From: Mariprofundales bacterium
GTDB lineage: Bacteria > Pseudomonadota > Zetaproteobacteria > Mariprofundales > S012-25
Assembly (NCBI GenBank): GCA_015487905.1
Contig: WFOX01000041.1
Location: 1 to 5,086, forward strand
DNA length: 5,086 nt
Reading direction: 5' to 3'
Under the pieces are notes generated by a model that was not told the origin of the DNA, searched no databases, and worked only from the letters and a program-made list of their open reading frames with translations. Within the stretch, counting starts at the first letter, position 1; each line of letters starts with the position of its first letter. The position numbers and the translations under genes are program-made. Of the stretch, positions 4,874-5,086 are shown one piece after another.

Positions 4874-5086
4874 GCCGGCGCATGGTGCAGGCGCGCGCCT
4901 GCGAGGATGCGCAAGCAAAGCTCGGGAAAGGCGAGGCCCGCCGCACGCGCGGCCTTGGGCAGCAGGCTCGTTTCCGTCATGCCTGGAATCGTGTTCACCT
5001 CCAAGACCACAGGCTCATCGCCCTCGGGCACGATCATGTCCACGCGCGGCGCGCCCGCGCAGCCGCAGGCCCGCACCGCCTCGGCC
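4858..5086 (-). CDS. ddl: D-alanine--D-alanine ligase, C-terminal end (5'-partial)
   Basis: Ddl is the cytoplasmic ATP-grasp ligase that joins two D-alanines for the peptidoglycan stem peptide. Only about the last 75 codons are in the window; the gene enters at the right edge and its start lies outside. The visible part carries PRVDMIVPEG (the RxD strand), then LEVNTIPGMTETSLLPKAAR, which is the classic Ddl C-terminal signature with the metal-binding Glu and Asn of ExN. The following AGLAFPELCLRILAGA also matches the family's last helix. The tail, HHAPAGGPQ, is a little longer than in E. coli DdlB; its codons contain the ftsQ Shine-Dalgarno. The stop overlaps the ftsQ start. The symbol is ddl; I cannot tell whether the cell has a second paralogue. 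Confidence 0.95.
   Translation of the reverse strand, partial: AEAVRACGCAGAPRVDMIVPEGDEPVVLEVNTIPGMTETSLLPKAARAAGLAFPELCLRILAGARLHHAPAGGPQ

Overview
The window holds the downstream end of a bacterial division and cell-wall (dcw) cluster, on the minus strand. In transcription order it reads ddl (C-terminal end only), ftsQ, ftsA, ftsZ, lpxC. A plus-strand nagZ gene, missing its 5' end, runs head-on into lpxC. The DNA is GC-rich throughout. Order ddl-ftsQ-ftsA-ftsZ-lpxC, the FtsZ C-terminal peptide (PAFLRRQAD) and the FtsA sequence style point to a Gram-negative proteobacterium, most like the gamma/beta branch. I cannot name a genus. LpxC implies that the cell makes lipid A.

Layout: 2-793 (+) is nagZ, lacking about 30 N-terminal residues at the window edge and unusually short at its C-terminus. 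790-1695 (-) is lpxC; its stop and the nagZ stop share the four bases CTAG. 1696-1804 is a 109-base leader between ftsZ and lpxC with two candidate hairpins. 1805-2956 (-) is ftsZ. 2957-2993 separates ftsZ from ftsA and lies inside a possible 14-codon mini-ORF. 2994-4208 (-) is ftsA, 4205-4861 (-) is ftsQ, and 4858-5086 (-) is the end of ddl. No stretch over 300 bases lacks a gene. I see no RNA genes, mobile elements, CRISPR arrays or convincing promoters.

The genes form one pathway. Ddl makes the D-Ala-D-Ala of the peptidoglycan stem peptide. FtsQ, FtsA and FtsZ are septal-ring proteins. LpxC commits precursors to lipid A. NagZ recycles peptidoglycan fragments. Ddl/ftsQ and ftsQ/ftsA overlap by ATGA with a strong Shine-Dalgarno in the last codons of the upstream gene, which suggests translational coupling.

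The most interesting signal is at ftsA/ftsZ. The ftsA stop also overlaps an ATG (ATGA), preceded by a perfect AGGAGG. The 14-codon frame that opens there ends in a TGA overlapping the ftsZ ATG. If translated, this mini-ORF would extend the ATGA-coupled chain unbroken from ddl to ftsZ. Otherwise the window is mostly conserved housekeeping content, and I do not see a wholly new system in it.
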